DNA from: Planococcus salinus
GTDB lineage: Bacteria; Bacillota; Bacilli; Bacillales_A; Planococcaceae
Direction: 5' to 3'
Assembly (NCBI RefSeq): GCF_003719725.1
Contig: NZ_RIAX01000004.1
Location: 62,001-126,000 of the forward strand
Length of the DNA: 64,000 nucleotides
Shown here: positions 45,658 to 54,011 of the stretch, one piece after another
Position numbering within the stretch: the stretch's first letter is position 1
How the letters are laid out: every line of letters begins with the position of its first letter
Position numbers and translations under genes: made by a program
The notes under the pieces: model-generated
What the model saw: only the letters and a program-made list of their open reading frames with translations
Databases searched by the model: none
What the model was told of the DNA's origin: nothing

Positions 45658-47250
45658 TTATTTTTCGTTTTGGTACAGCAGTTCGTGTATTTTCAACCCC
45701 AGGAAAAGATTCATCTTCCCTTCTGAGCTCTTCAGGCTGCATGCGGTGATCTCTTCTATTTTCTTCATCCGATACTTCAGCGTATTGATGTGGATAAACA
45801 GCGCTTCAGCGGTGCTTTTCAGCACTTCGTCATGGAAAAAGTACGCTTTTAATGTCTTGATCAATTCATGATTGGTGTCTTGTTCGATCAGCCTTCCGAC
45901 TGTTTCGCTGTAGAAGTCCTTCAGTTCCTTTTCCTCTTTCAGCTGATCAAGCAGGCGATAGGCACCCAGGGCATCGTAGTAGTAAATACCTTCCGGGCGG
46001 TTGATGGTTTTGTTCAGGTCAATCGCCTTCTCGGCCTGGGCATAACTGTTCTGAATTCCTTCCGGCCCTTTCCCCGGCCGTCCAACGCCGAGCAGCAGCG
46101 GCATACCAAGCGCCGTTTCTTTGGCAAGGACGTCATGGATCTGTTCATATAGCCGGCTGGATTGCCCTTCTTCGACAGGCAGAATGATGCAGATGCCATT
46201 TTTCAAATGGCCCACCAAGGCAGACGGATGAATCTTACGGACGGCTGCATCGACTTGATAATCCTTCATCTGCATATTGTTTTCCTCGTAAGGCACACCG
46301 TCCTGGAAACTCAGCAGCAGACTGACATAATCCGCGTCGCGCGTGATGTGGTATTTGTCGCCCCATTCGATGATGTTCTTTTCTTTGATGTTTTCGCTGA
46401 ACAGCAGTTCCCGTATGAAATCGCGTTTGTACTGCTGCTCAATTTCGTATTTGACACGAAGTTTCAGGAACTCGAGCGACAAAAGGCTGGACGCTTTTTC
46501 CAGAATCGCCAGGTCGATCGGCAGATTCTCGTTGTTGACTTCCCAGCACGTGATGTTGCCGTAGTACTCGCCGTCATTCATGATGGGCGCCGCGATGCTC
46601 GATACCATCCGCCCATCGTACTTGCGCTTGAAATGGAGCGGCCGCTGGATGATGGACAGCTCGTACACCTGAGCTTCGTTCAGCGCCGAAATTTCCACGG
46701 GAGGCTCCGGCACATCAACGAACGAAAACTCGCTTTCGATGGTGATGACGTTTTTCGTCAAATAACTGACATTGTTCAAAAACTCCTGAATGCCCTGTGC
46801 ACTCAAGGAAATTTCATGCAGCACCTTGCTGGCCTGCTCCAGATCTTCCTGCAGCACCACTTTGTCATTGAAGATATAATGCATGACCGGCGACAGGATA
46901 TCCAGGTACTTCACCGGATCCGGAATTTCAATAATCGGAAACCCCAGCTTATTGCCGCTGTCGATAATGCCTTCCGGAATCTTCTCGATAAACTGAGACG
47001 GTTTGATGGCAAGGGCTGTGGCCCCGGCACTGTGCAAATGCTGAACCAGCATATTCTGCGCCTCAATATCGTCTTTGATGGCAAAAAGAGACGTCAGGAT
47101 CAATTCTTTCCCCTTCAGCCACTGCACCACTTCCGGCACTTCCATAATGGTGACAACCTCGACCATTCTGGTTAACCCTTCATGGCCCGCCACCACTTTG
47201 CATTCATTGAATTTCCCCAACTTCATTGCATTTCGCAAAGAAATTCCCAT
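45658..47250 (-). CDS. PucR-family transcriptional regulator
   Basis: A 530-residue regulator with an N-terminal PucR domain (residues about 8-125, VVAGHEGLTRMVEVVTIMEVP). A middle GGDEF-like and linker region follows (near 290-400), then a C-terminal PucR-type HTH (HDEVLKSTAEALFIHINTLKYRMKKIEEIT) near 480-515. In Bacillus subtilis PucR controls purine and allantoin catabolism, so a regulator of this family at the head of a cyclic-ureide cluster is apt. It lies immediately upstream of dctP. CGAGGAG precedes the ATG. Confidence 0.9.
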   Translation of the reverse strand: MGISLRNAMKLGKFNECKVVAGHEGLTRMVEVVTIMEVPEVVQWLKGKELILTSLFAIKDDIEAQNMLVQHLHSAGATALAIKPSQFIEKIPEGIIDSGNKLGFPIIEIPDPVKYLDILSPVMHYIFNDKVVLQEDLEQASKVLHEISLSAQGIQEFLNNVSYLTKNVITIESEFSFVDVPEPPVEISALNEAQVYELSIIQRPLHFKRKYDGRMVSSIAAPIMNDGEYYGNITCWEVNNENLPIDLAILEKASSLLSLEFLKLRVKYEIEQQYKRDFIRELLFSENIKEKNIIEWGDKYHITRDADYVSLLLSFQDGVPYEENNMQMKDYQVDAAVRKIHPSALVGHLKNGICIILPVEEGQSSRLYEQIHDVLAKETALGMPLLLGVGRPGKGPEGIQNSYAQAEKAIDLNKTINRPEGIYYYDALGAYRLLDQLKEEKELKDFYSETVGRLIEQDTNHELIKTLKAYFFHDEVLKSTAEALFIHINTLKYRMKKIEEITACSLKSSEGKMNLFLGLKIHELLYQNEK

Positions 47251-47285
47251 TGTTTTTTTCTCCTCGGTAATTTGACTGAGCGTCT

Positions 47286-47465
47286 TCAGCTTAGCTGAAA
47301 CTCATTCTTCAGATCTTCATAATCCAAGTCCAGGATCTCGCAGCACTTCTTCACTTCCTGGAAGAAATCAAAGCCCTCTTCCACTGGACGGTCTCTATAT
47401 TCGGAATAAAATACGATCAAACTGTGCAATTTTGAAAAAGCTTCTACTCGTGGGTCTTTCGCCAT
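47286..47465 (-). CDS. Small acidic hypothetical protein (59 aa)
   Basis: A 59-residue protein beginning MAKDPRVEAFSKLHSLIVFY and ending DLDYEDLKNEFQLS, rich in Asp, Glu and aromatics, with no membrane segment. I do not recognise a family. It has AGGAG nine bases before the ATG and lies 35 bases upstream of pucR on the same strand, so it probably leads that transcript. The coding pattern and ribosome site make it a likely real gene. The MITE-like copy B begins about 27 bases upstream of it, close to its promoter. Confidence 0.6.
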   Translation of the reverse strand: MAKDPRVEAFSKLHSLIVFYSEYRDRPVEEGFDFFQEVKKCCEILDLDYEDLKNEFQLS

Positions 47466-47491
47466 TGTCAATCACTCCTTCTCATTCTGCC

Positions 47492-47686
47492 TGTATAAGT
47501 TGCACTAATTAGCAGCACCTGCCGATATTCCGCAAAACAGCTACGCTTTCAGGCCCAGAGGATGTGGGTCATGCAGCTGGCGCGACAGGACGTCGCGTTG
47601 CCAGCTGCCGCGGGCTTGCAGGAGTCTCCGCTGCTTTGCTCCATATCTCTATGGAAAAATTAAAGTCATTAGTTTCACTTATATAG
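47492..47686. mobile_element. MITE-like non-autonomous element, copy B
   Basis: About 195 bp bounded by inverted ends: TGTATAAGTTGCACTAAT on the left (47492 on), and ATTAGTTTCACTTATATAG on the right (47668-47686), whose complement matches with three differences. Internally it shares GCCGATATTCCGCAAAACAG, CGCTTTC and GGAGTCTCCGCTG-TTTGCTCCATATCT with copy A. The centre instead holds another inverted repeat, GCAGCTGG...CCAGCTGC at 47573-47608. No coding capacity. Confidence 0.7.
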
Positions 47687-47923
47687 TTAAAAAATTTTCA
47701 TTATTCTATTCATTATACACTATATCAGGCTTTCAGATGAATCCCTTCGAGGAAAACATTATGTGGATTTTGTGTAGGAGCGGTGGGAAAGGTGCATGAA
47801 AATAGACTGCCCCAGAGAGCAGCCTGCTTCTATTATTTTATTTACTTTTCTGCTTTCCTCTAAATATACGCTCCTTTTTTTCACTTCTTTAAAATTAAAA
47901 TAACACATTTCAAGATTCTAGAA
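47687..47923. other. Intergenic stretch with a terminator
   Basis: A+T-rich, no gene. The hairpin AGACTGC...GCAGCCT at 47804-47825 is followed on the minus strand by ATTTT and would terminate the A+T-rich catabolic operon that ends at 47924. Confidence 0.5.
47804..47825 (-). terminator. Terminator of the 47.9-57.9 kb operon
   Basis: On the minus strand AGGCTGC pairs with GCAGTCT (one G-T wobble) across an 8-base loop, followed by ATTTTCATG. Confidence 0.55.
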
Positions 47924-48988
47924 TTAATCTAAAGCAGTTATAAAAGGCCAGAATTCTTCAGGTCCATTGTTAATAACTTGCGCTCCTAATTGTTCCGCCC
48001 ACTCGCTTTCTGTTCCATACTCATCTCTCCAAGCCCATAACCTTCGAGTAGTAAATTGCAGTACATGCTCATCCGTAAACCCAATTGCTCCGAGGACTTG
48101 ATGAGCAATTGGCACGGATTTACTTGCTGCTTCACCTACCACAATTTTAGTAATCATTGCTTGTGTTTCGTAACTATTAGTATCAACAGCTTCGATTAGA
48201 TTGTCCGCAGCAATTTTTGCAGCCGTAGCTTCTCCAGATAATACAGCTAAGTGATTTTGAATAGCCTGAAACCGATGTATCGGCCGCCCGAATTGGGAAC
48301 GTTCTTTTGTATAAGCAGCTGTTAATTCTAGCAATCTTTCAAGAGATCCTGCCATTAAAGCCGTTTTTATGATTGTTCCTTTATAATAATTACTCATTAA
48401 TACAGCTTCAGTTACAGCGATTACTTCTACCTTTTTTATAAACTGGTCTTGGATCTCCACAAAGTCACGAGATTCGCCGCCCAAATTTGTTCCAGGTTTA
48501 ATCTGACATAAGGCAGGGTCGACTACAGTAATAAGAGTCTCTTTTTCTGATGTTCCTATAATGACTATACCCTCTACAAATCGAGCCCATGGTATGTAAT
48601 TGGATGCGCCAGTTAGGCTCCAACCTCCTTCAACTTCAGTGAAAGTAAAATTATCTTTTTCATCTATAGAAGATAATGTAAGGGGCTTAATAGAAGCTCG
48701 AAGACCTATATCAGCCAATAGCCAGTTTGCTAGCAAAGTTTCTGGAAGAGGAATTGGTGCCGCAAATTTCCCGATAACCCTCAGCATACTTATTGCATCA
48801 CCAAAAGTTCCACCTGTACCTCCATTTTCTTCTGATATCGCAACAGTAGTTAGACCTGATTCTTCTATTATCTGCCATAAATCTTTTGGCCAAATACCAT
48901 TTTCTGTTTCCACTATCGTCTCTTTTGTAGAAAAATCTCTCATGATTTTTTTTGTAGAATCAATTAGCATTTCATTAATATCACTCAT
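47924..48988 (-). CDS. Acyl-CoA dehydrogenase family protein, short partner
   Basis: A 354-residue acyl-CoA dehydrogenase with the three-domain fold: helical N-domain (IIEESGLTTVAISEENGGTGG near residue 39), a central beta domain (GGWSLTGASNYIPWA near 120), and a C-terminal helical bundle (KERSQFGRPIHRFQAIQNHLA near 235, HQVLGAIGFTDEHVLQFTTRR near 305). It lacks the GGTTEI-type flavin end of its neighbour, so it may form a mixed enzyme with the 387-residue protein, as in actinobacterial heteromeric FadE pairs; this is inference. The two genes overlap by four bases. Last gene of the operon. Confidence 0.88.
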   Translation of the reverse strand: MSDINEMLIDSTKKIMRDFSTKETIVETENGIWPKDLWQIIEESGLTTVAISEENGGTGGTFGDAISMLRVIGKFAAPIPLPETLLANWLLADIGLRASIKPLTLSSIDEKDNFTFTEVEGGWSLTGASNYIPWARFVEGIVIIGTSEKETLITVVDPALCQIKPGTNLGGESRDFVEIQDQFIKKVEVIAVTEAVLMSNYYKGTIIKTALMAGSLERLLELTAAYTKERSQFGRPIHRFQAIQNHLAVLSGEATAAKIAADNLIEAVDTNSYETQAMITKIVVGEAASKSVPIAHQVLGAIGFTDEHVLQFTTRRLWAWRDEYGTESEWAEQLGAQVINNGPEEFWPFITALD

Positions 48989-50148
48989 TTCGCTACTACC
49001 TCCTTTGCAATAATTCCACGGAGAATTTCAGTTGTCCCTCCTCTTAGCGTGAAACCTGGTGAATGCAATATAGCTTCTGCTAACCTTCTCTCAAAAGCGG
49101 AAGAAAAAGGAGAAGTCACAGAAGGATTAGAAGACACCAATAATCTTGAAGTTTCAGCAATTTGTTTTTCAAATTGAGTTCCTAAGTCTTTAACTAAAGC
49201 AGCCATTAAATTAGGTGTTTCGCCATTTTCAAGCAAAGTCGCTACACTAATAGACATCTTCCGCAAAATCCATAAACGAGATACAAGTTTTCCTACCTCA
49301 ATTTTCGCGAATCGATCTGGATCTACTTGTATAACCCGTAATAATTCAACCAGTAGAGGAAATGTACTTAAAAACCTTTCCGGCCCACTTCTTTCATAGG
49401 CTAATTCCGCCATCCCTTGTGTCCATCCATTTCCTATTTCGCCTACAATTTGATTCTCAGGAATAAATACGTTGTCTAATATCACTTCATTAAAGTGATG
49501 TTCACCCGTCATTAAATGAATTGGCCTGACTGTTACTCCCGGATTCGTTAAATCAATAATAAATTGACTTAGTCCTCCATGGCGATTATTAGAGTCTTGC
49601 GGAGAGGTACGGACTAAACCAATCATATAATGAGAATAATGAGCGCCACTAGTCCATAATTTACTCCCATTCAAGACCCATCCTCCATCGACCTTTTCCG
49701 CCACTGTCGACAAAGAAGCCAAATCAGATCCAGAGTTCGGTTCGCTTAATCCTATGACAAAATAACTTTCTCCGCTAGCAATTTTAGGCAAATAGTATTT
49801 CCTTTGTTCTTCAGTACCGTACTTGAGTAATAACGCACCAGATTGTCGATCTGCTACCCAATGAGCAGCTATAGGAGCCCCAGCTGCTAATAATTCTTCC
49901 GTAACTACAAAACGAGCAAGCGCACTTTTTCCGCTTCCTCCATACTTTTTAGGCCAAGTCATTCCGACCCAACCACGTTTTCCTAACTTATGACTAAATT
50001 CAGTTGAAACTCCGCCTAGCCAAGAGTCACATTGTGGCTCAAAAGTTCCTTTAGCTTTTTCTTCATCTATGAAGTTACGTACTTCATTGCGCAACTCTTT
50101 AAAGTTGTCCACAAGTTCTTCTGTTGACTTATTTGTTGTTTTTTTCAA
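48985..50148 (-). CDS. Acyl-CoA dehydrogenase
   Basis: A 387-residue acyl-CoA dehydrogenase with RGWVGMTWPKKYGGSGKS near residue 54, FVIGLSEPNSGSDLASLST near 133, a glutamate-bearing AYERSGPERF near 238, and the C-terminal GGTTEILRGIIAKEVV that closes over FAD. It oxidises an acyl-CoA to the 2,3-enoyl-CoA, feeding the enoyl-CoA hydratases encoded upstream. TTG start with GGAGGG eight bases before. It is translationally coupled to the shorter paralogue that follows. Confidence 0.9.
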   Translation of the reverse strand: MKKTTNKSTEELVDNFKELRNEVRNFIDEEKAKGTFEPQCDSWLGGVSTEFSHKLGKRGWVGMTWPKKYGGSGKSALARFVVTEELLAAGAPIAAHWVADRQSGALLLKYGTEEQRKYYLPKIASGESYFVIGLSEPNSGSDLASLSTVAEKVDGGWVLNGSKLWTSGAHYSHYMIGLVRTSPQDSNNRHGGLSQFIIDLTNPGVTVRPIHLMTGEHHFNEVILDNVFIPENQIVGEIGNGWTQGMAELAYERSGPERFLSTFPLLVELLRVIQVDPDRFAKIEVGKLVSRLWILRKMSISVATLLENGETPNLMAALVKDLGTQFEKQIAETSRLLVSSNPSVTSPFSSAFERRLAEAILHSPGFTLRGGTTEILRGIIAKEVVAK

Positions 50149-50208
50149 CTGCTATCCCTCCGCCACTTCAGATTAAATTACTTAGTCAATGAAAATGGCT
50201 CTGTAGAG

Positions 50209-50982
50209 TTAATCTCCTACAAATACCGGCATTCTCTTGTTCTTAAAAGCATCTAAAGCTTCTTGACGGTCTTTAGTAACAATAAGACGACTATACGCTT
50301 CGCTTTCAAATAAAAAACCGTCCATTTCCTTACTGTACGCCGCGAAATTCATTACAGATTTCGCTTCTTTAATCGAAAGGGGCGCGTTCTTGCTTATTTT
50401 TCGCGAAAATTCTATTGCACTTTCCAAAATATTTGAGCCTTCTATTACTTCGTTTACTAATCCAATAGATTTTGCTTTTAGAGCTGAGATAGATTCTCCC
50501 GTCAATACCATTTCTTTTGCTGCCCCTAATCCTACTATTTGCACTAACCGTTGTGTACCACCAGCTCCTGGAATTATTCCAATTTTAACCTCTGGCAGTC
50601 CAATTTCTGCCTGCTTTGCAACAATTCGCAAATCACAGGCAAGAATCATTTCTGTCCCTCCTCCAATACACATTCCATTTACAGCTGCAATAACGATTTG
50701 CGGGATTGATTCGATTAATTTGTAGGTTTCTCTTATTTTAGCGATATATAAATCGACTTGAGTATTATTCATTTCTCTTCTTTCTTTTAAATCTGCTCCA
50801 ACAGTAAAAGCTTTTTCACCTTTCGCCGTTATAATTACAACATTAATGTTCTTATTATCTTTAATGGACATCAGATAGTTGCTGAGTTGGCAAATTGTTT
50901 CATAATCCAAAGCGTTATATTCATTTTCTCGAAATAAACTTAAGATAGCTATATTTTCATTTCTTTCATAAATGATACCCAT
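50209..50982 (-). CDS. Enoyl-CoA hydratase (crotonase family)
   Basis: A 257-residue crotonase with both catalytic glutamates: Glu111 in GGGTEMILACDLRI and Glu131 in GLPEVKIGIIPGAGGTQRL. The oxyanion-hole motifs are AFTVGADLKE near 59-68 and NGMCIGGG near 102-109. It should hydrate a trans-2-enoyl-CoA made by the dehydrogenases of the operon. AAGGAGGAGGAGAAC precedes the ATG. It lies 15 bases after the divergent crotonase paralogue. Confidence 0.92.
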   Translation of the reverse strand: MGIIYERNENIAILSLFRENEYNALDYETICQLSNYLMSIKDNKNINVVIITAKGEKAFTVGADLKERREMNNTQVDLYIAKIRETYKLIESIPQIVIAAVNGMCIGGGTEMILACDLRIVAKQAEIGLPEVKIGIIPGAGGTQRLVQIVGLGAAKEMVLTGESISALKAKSIGLVNEVIEGSNILESAIEFSRKISKNAPLSIKEAKSVMNFAAYSKEMDGFLFESEAYSRLIVTKDRQEALDAFKNKRMPVFVGD

Positions 50983-50997
50983 GTTCTCCTCCTCCTT

Positions 50998-51804
50998 CTA
51001 AACCTTTTTCGCCATAGCTTCTAAACGTTCATTATAATCTGGCAGTTCAGTGACTAACCCCATAGCAGAAGACATCATGTCTAAAGATGTACGCAAGTCA
51101 CTATTTAACCCTTGATATATAGCTCGTTTTGTAAGTTGGATTGCTACCGGCGGTTGATTTGCAATTTGAGAGGCAAAACTATAAACTTTTTCAAGTAATT
51201 CATCTGGCTCGGTTAAGTAAGTGATCATACCGCACTCTTTAGCTTCTTGGGCAGTTAATATCCTCCCCGTCCACAGCAATTCTAGTGCTTTATCTATTCC
51301 TATAATTCTGGGAAGAAAATATGCCCCGCCATCTCCAGGGACAATCCCTAAGTTAATGTAGGTTTCTCCCATTTTTGAAGTTGAAGAGGCAAATCTTAAG
51401 TCACACATGAGCGCCATATCTAACCCCGCTCCGGTTGCAGGGCCATTAATAGCTGCTATAGTAGGCTTGTCAATTTCACTCATTAAAAGTGGAATTCTTT
51501 GAACATACTTCCAAAGAACGTTCTTACGGTCTATTCCACTACTCATGAAATCTTCTTTTTCTTCTTCTTTTTGGTAAAGAAAGCCATCTCCTTTAAGCAT
51601 CGATTTAATATCCCCACCTGCACAAAAAGCTCTTCCTTCACCAGTTAAAACCAACACTCGAATGTTTTCAGAATCTCGGACTTCTTCCAATGCTTTAATC
51701 CAATCTTTAATCATTTCCAGACTAAAGGCATTCAACCTTTCTGGGCGATTAAGCTTAATAGTAGCTATGCCTTCTTCATTTACTTGAAAATTCAAATCAC
51801 TCAT
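50998..51804 (-). CDS. Crotonase-fold protein lacking the hydratase glutamates
   Basis: A 268-residue crotonase-family protein with the fold motifs RAFCAGGDIKSM near 59-70 and NGPATGAGLDMALMCDLRF near 120-138. The two hydratase glutamates are replaced, by Asp129 (GLDMAL) and Tyr149 (ETYINLGIVPGDGG), with a further Asp158. Crotonases with Tyr or Asp at such places include isomerases, ring-cleaving hydrolases and dehalogenases, so it is probably not a plain hydratase. ATG 51804 is chosen over the GTG at 51813, which sits too close to the AAAGGG site. It overlaps the upstream synthetase alpha gene by eight bases. Confidence 0.87.
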   Translation of the reverse strand: MSDLNFQVNEEGIATIKLNRPERLNAFSLEMIKDWIKALEEVRDSENIRVLVLTGEGRAFCAGGDIKSMLKGDGFLYQKEEEKEDFMSSGIDRKNVLWKYVQRIPLLMSEIDKPTIAAINGPATGAGLDMALMCDLRFASSTSKMGETYINLGIVPGDGGAYFLPRIIGIDKALELLWTGRILTAQEAKECGMITYLTEPDELLEKVYSFASQIANQPPVAIQLTKRAIYQGLNSDLRTSLDMMSSAMGLVTELPDYNERLEAMAKKV

Positions 51805-53233
51805 TACTCGCACCCTTTCTTTTCACTAACAAATTTCTATTTAGATAATAATCCGAAATATACTTGAGTACCGTGATACCGCGTTCCGGAGTAGAAAATA
51901 TTGGAATTCTATTCTGACGAAGTAATGAAAATGCGTTTGCAGCCAAAGATTCGGATATTAACCAAGTAATAATAATTGGTTTATCTGATTGTTTGGAAAG
52001 GTCGATAATGTCTTCAGCAATGATAGAAGCAATTGGTTCTCCAACAGTTGTAAGCATGAGAACAATAGAATCAATTTCCGGATCTTTAATTAGAGTCTCC
52101 ATAGAAAGATGAAACAACTTTGGATCATTAATAACGTTAGCTGTAGTATCGAACGGATTTTGAACAACGCCATAGGAAGGTAAACGATCATTTAGTATTG
52201 CTTGAGTTTGTTCGGAAAAGGGTAGAACGTTTAAACCTTGCTGAATACAAGAATCAGCAATTATTGTACATGCTCCTCCAGAAGTAGAAATGACTCCAAC
52301 ATTTTTTCCTTCTACATTTTTTATCGTTACTAGCGCTTTAGCAACTTCGAACATTTCTTCTAATTGTTGAACAGAAATAACTCCAAATTGTTTGAAAACT
52401 GCTTCATATATTTCAAAGTCTCCAGCTAAACTACCTGTATGAGATTGAACTGATTTCTTACCAAGTGCAGTCCTGCCATTTTTGTAAATGATGACTGGTT
52501 TTTTTTTCTCATAAGCTTTTTTTAAGGAGTCTATGAATTTCTTTCCGTTTCGGATACCTTCTAGGTAAACACATATAACTTCGGTATTTTGATCTTCAGC
52601 CAAAAAACTAATATAATCAGAGGTATCTAAATCCGCTTCATTGCCTGAACTAATAAAAGTATGAACTCCAATACCTTCTGACCAAACCCTACTAGTTAAC
52701 CCACCACCGATAGCTCCGCTTTGAGTGATAAACGAAATTTTCCCTTCTTGAGGAATTGTTGGTGTTTCCATCGCCATGCTGAAACTTCCGAAAAAATTAT
52801 GGGTTGTATTAACAACTCCAATTGCATTCGGTCCACAAATGTATAACCCCAATTCACGGGCTTTTCTAACAAGTTCTATTTGTAAGGATTCTCCTTCTTT
52901 TCCTACCTCTGCAAAACCAGATGTGAAAATAACAAGTACTTTAATTCCTTTTGCAGCACATTCTTCCATAACAGTAAAAATCGTTTGAACCGGCAGAACT
53001 ACTAGCGCCACATCGACTCCTAATGGAAGGTCGTGGATCGTCTGATAGCAATTATATCCCTGTATTTCTTTTTCTTTCGGATTAACAGGATAAACGTTAT
53101 ATGGATAGTGATGCTTTAACAAATAAGACATCAACCTTCCACCCGTTTTTTCAGTATTATTCGAAGCCCCTACTATTGCAATCGATTTAGGATAGAGTAG
53201 TTTGTGTATAGCTTCCATTCTATTTTCACTCAA
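51797..53233 (-). CDS. NDP-forming acyl-CoA synthetase, alpha subunit
   Basis: A 478-residue alpha subunit and clear paralogue of the 17.8-kb gene. It has KSIAIVGASNNTEKTGGRLM near residues 16-35, YPVNPKEKEI near 52, ICGPNAIGVVNTTHNFF near 133, and VQSHTGSLAGDFEIYEAVF carrying the phospho-histidine near 268. With the beta subunit it activates the acid imported by the TAXI transporter. TTG start with GAGGTG seven to eight bases before. Overlaps of eight bases on both sides tie it to the beta subunit and crotonase genes. Confidence 0.87.
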   Translation of the reverse strand: MSENRMEAIHKLLYPKSIAIVGASNNTEKTGGRLMSYLLKHHYPYNVYPVNPKEKEIQGYNCYQTIHDLPLGVDVALVVLPVQTIFTVMEECAAKGIKVLVIFTSGFAEVGKEGESLQIELVRKARELGLYICGPNAIGVVNTTHNFFGSFSMAMETPTIPQEGKISFITQSGAIGGGLTSRVWSEGIGVHTFISSGNEADLDTSDYISFLAEDQNTEVICVYLEGIRNGKKFIDSLKKAYEKKKPVIIYKNGRTALGKKSVQSHTGSLAGDFEIYEAVFKQFGVISVQQLEEMFEVAKALVTIKNVEGKNVGVISTSGGACTIIADSCIQQGLNVLPFSEQTQAILNDRLPSYGVVQNPFDTTANVINDPKLFHLSMETLIKDPEIDSIVLMLTTVGEPIASIIAEDIIDLSKQSDKPIIITWLISESLAANAFSLLRQNRIPIFSTPERGITVLKYISDYYLNRNLLVKRKGASNE

Positions 53234-53975
53234 TAGATATCACCTCTTCTATATATAAGCTGCTCACTGTGTTAAGAACAATTCTCGCATCGACAACTAT
53301 ATTTCCATGCCCTTTTTCATAAAGGAAAACTGGATTTAAATCTATTTCGTTAATTTCAGGGAACTCGAGCACTAAATTCTGTAATTGAAAAATCAAATTT
53401 TTCAAGGAAGCTAAATCACGTGCTTCGTTACCTCGAAATTTTTCTAAGAGAGATGTTCCTTTAATTTCAGTAAACATTAATTCGACATCACGCTCAGTAA
53501 GAGGCAAGACACGTAATGAAACATCTTTCAGTACTTCAACCCAAACTCCTCCAAGTCCAAAAAGAATAACAGGGCCAAAAATCTCATCTCTTTTCATTCC
53601 TATAATAATTTCAGTAGCTGGTTCGGCCATTTCTTGAACAGTTACCTGAAATTTATCGCTCGTCTTATTATAAATCGCAGCATTTTGAATTATTTCTCTA
53701 AATCCTTCTCGTACTTCGTCGGAAGATTTTAATCCGACTAACACCCCTTTAGCATCGCTTTTATGCACAATCTGGAAAGAATGAATTTTTAAAACTACAG
53801 GAAAACCAATCTTTTTGGCTAAATAAACAGCTTCATCTTCTGTACTTGAAATTTCTTGTTTAGGAATATTTACACCGGCATATTCAAATATTTGTTTAGA
53901 AAAAACTTCGGGAATTACATTAGAATTATTAGCTCGAACAACACGAAAAATTTCTTGAATTTTTTCTTTGTTCAT
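53226..53975 (-). CDS. NDP-forming acyl-CoA synthetase, beta subunit (ATP-grasp)
   Basis: A 249-residue ATP-grasp_5 protein with FPVVLKIHSFQIVHKSDAKG near residues 53-72, VTVQEMAEPATEIIIGMKRDE near 110-130, FGPVILFGLGGVWVEVLKDV, and INEIDLNPVFLYEKGHGNIV at the end. It is homologous to the 17.0-kb beta subunit, which shows that both A+T-rich operons carry the same activation module. AGGAGGAAAAC precedes the ATG. It is the first enzyme gene after the IclR regulator gene. Confidence 0.87.
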   Translation of the reverse strand: MNKEKIQEIFRVVRANNSNVIPEVFSKQIFEYAGVNIPKQEISSTEDEAVYLAKKIGFPVVLKIHSFQIVHKSDAKGVLVGLKSSDEVREGFREIIQNAAIYNKTSDKFQVTVQEMAEPATEIIIGMKRDEIFGPVILFGLGGVWVEVLKDVSLRVLPLTERDVELMFTEIKGTSLLEKFRGNEARDLASLKNLIFQLQNLVLEFPEINEIDLNPVFLYEKGHGNIVVDARIVLNTVSSLYIEEVISIE

Positions 53976-54011
53976 TAGTGTTTTCCTCCTGAATATATTT
54001 TCATTTTCACT

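Noticed and set aside
46162-47175. Plus-strand open frame of 337 codons opposite pucR
   Set aside because: It is a shadow frame of the well-supported PucR-family gene and has no start signal or recognisable domain.
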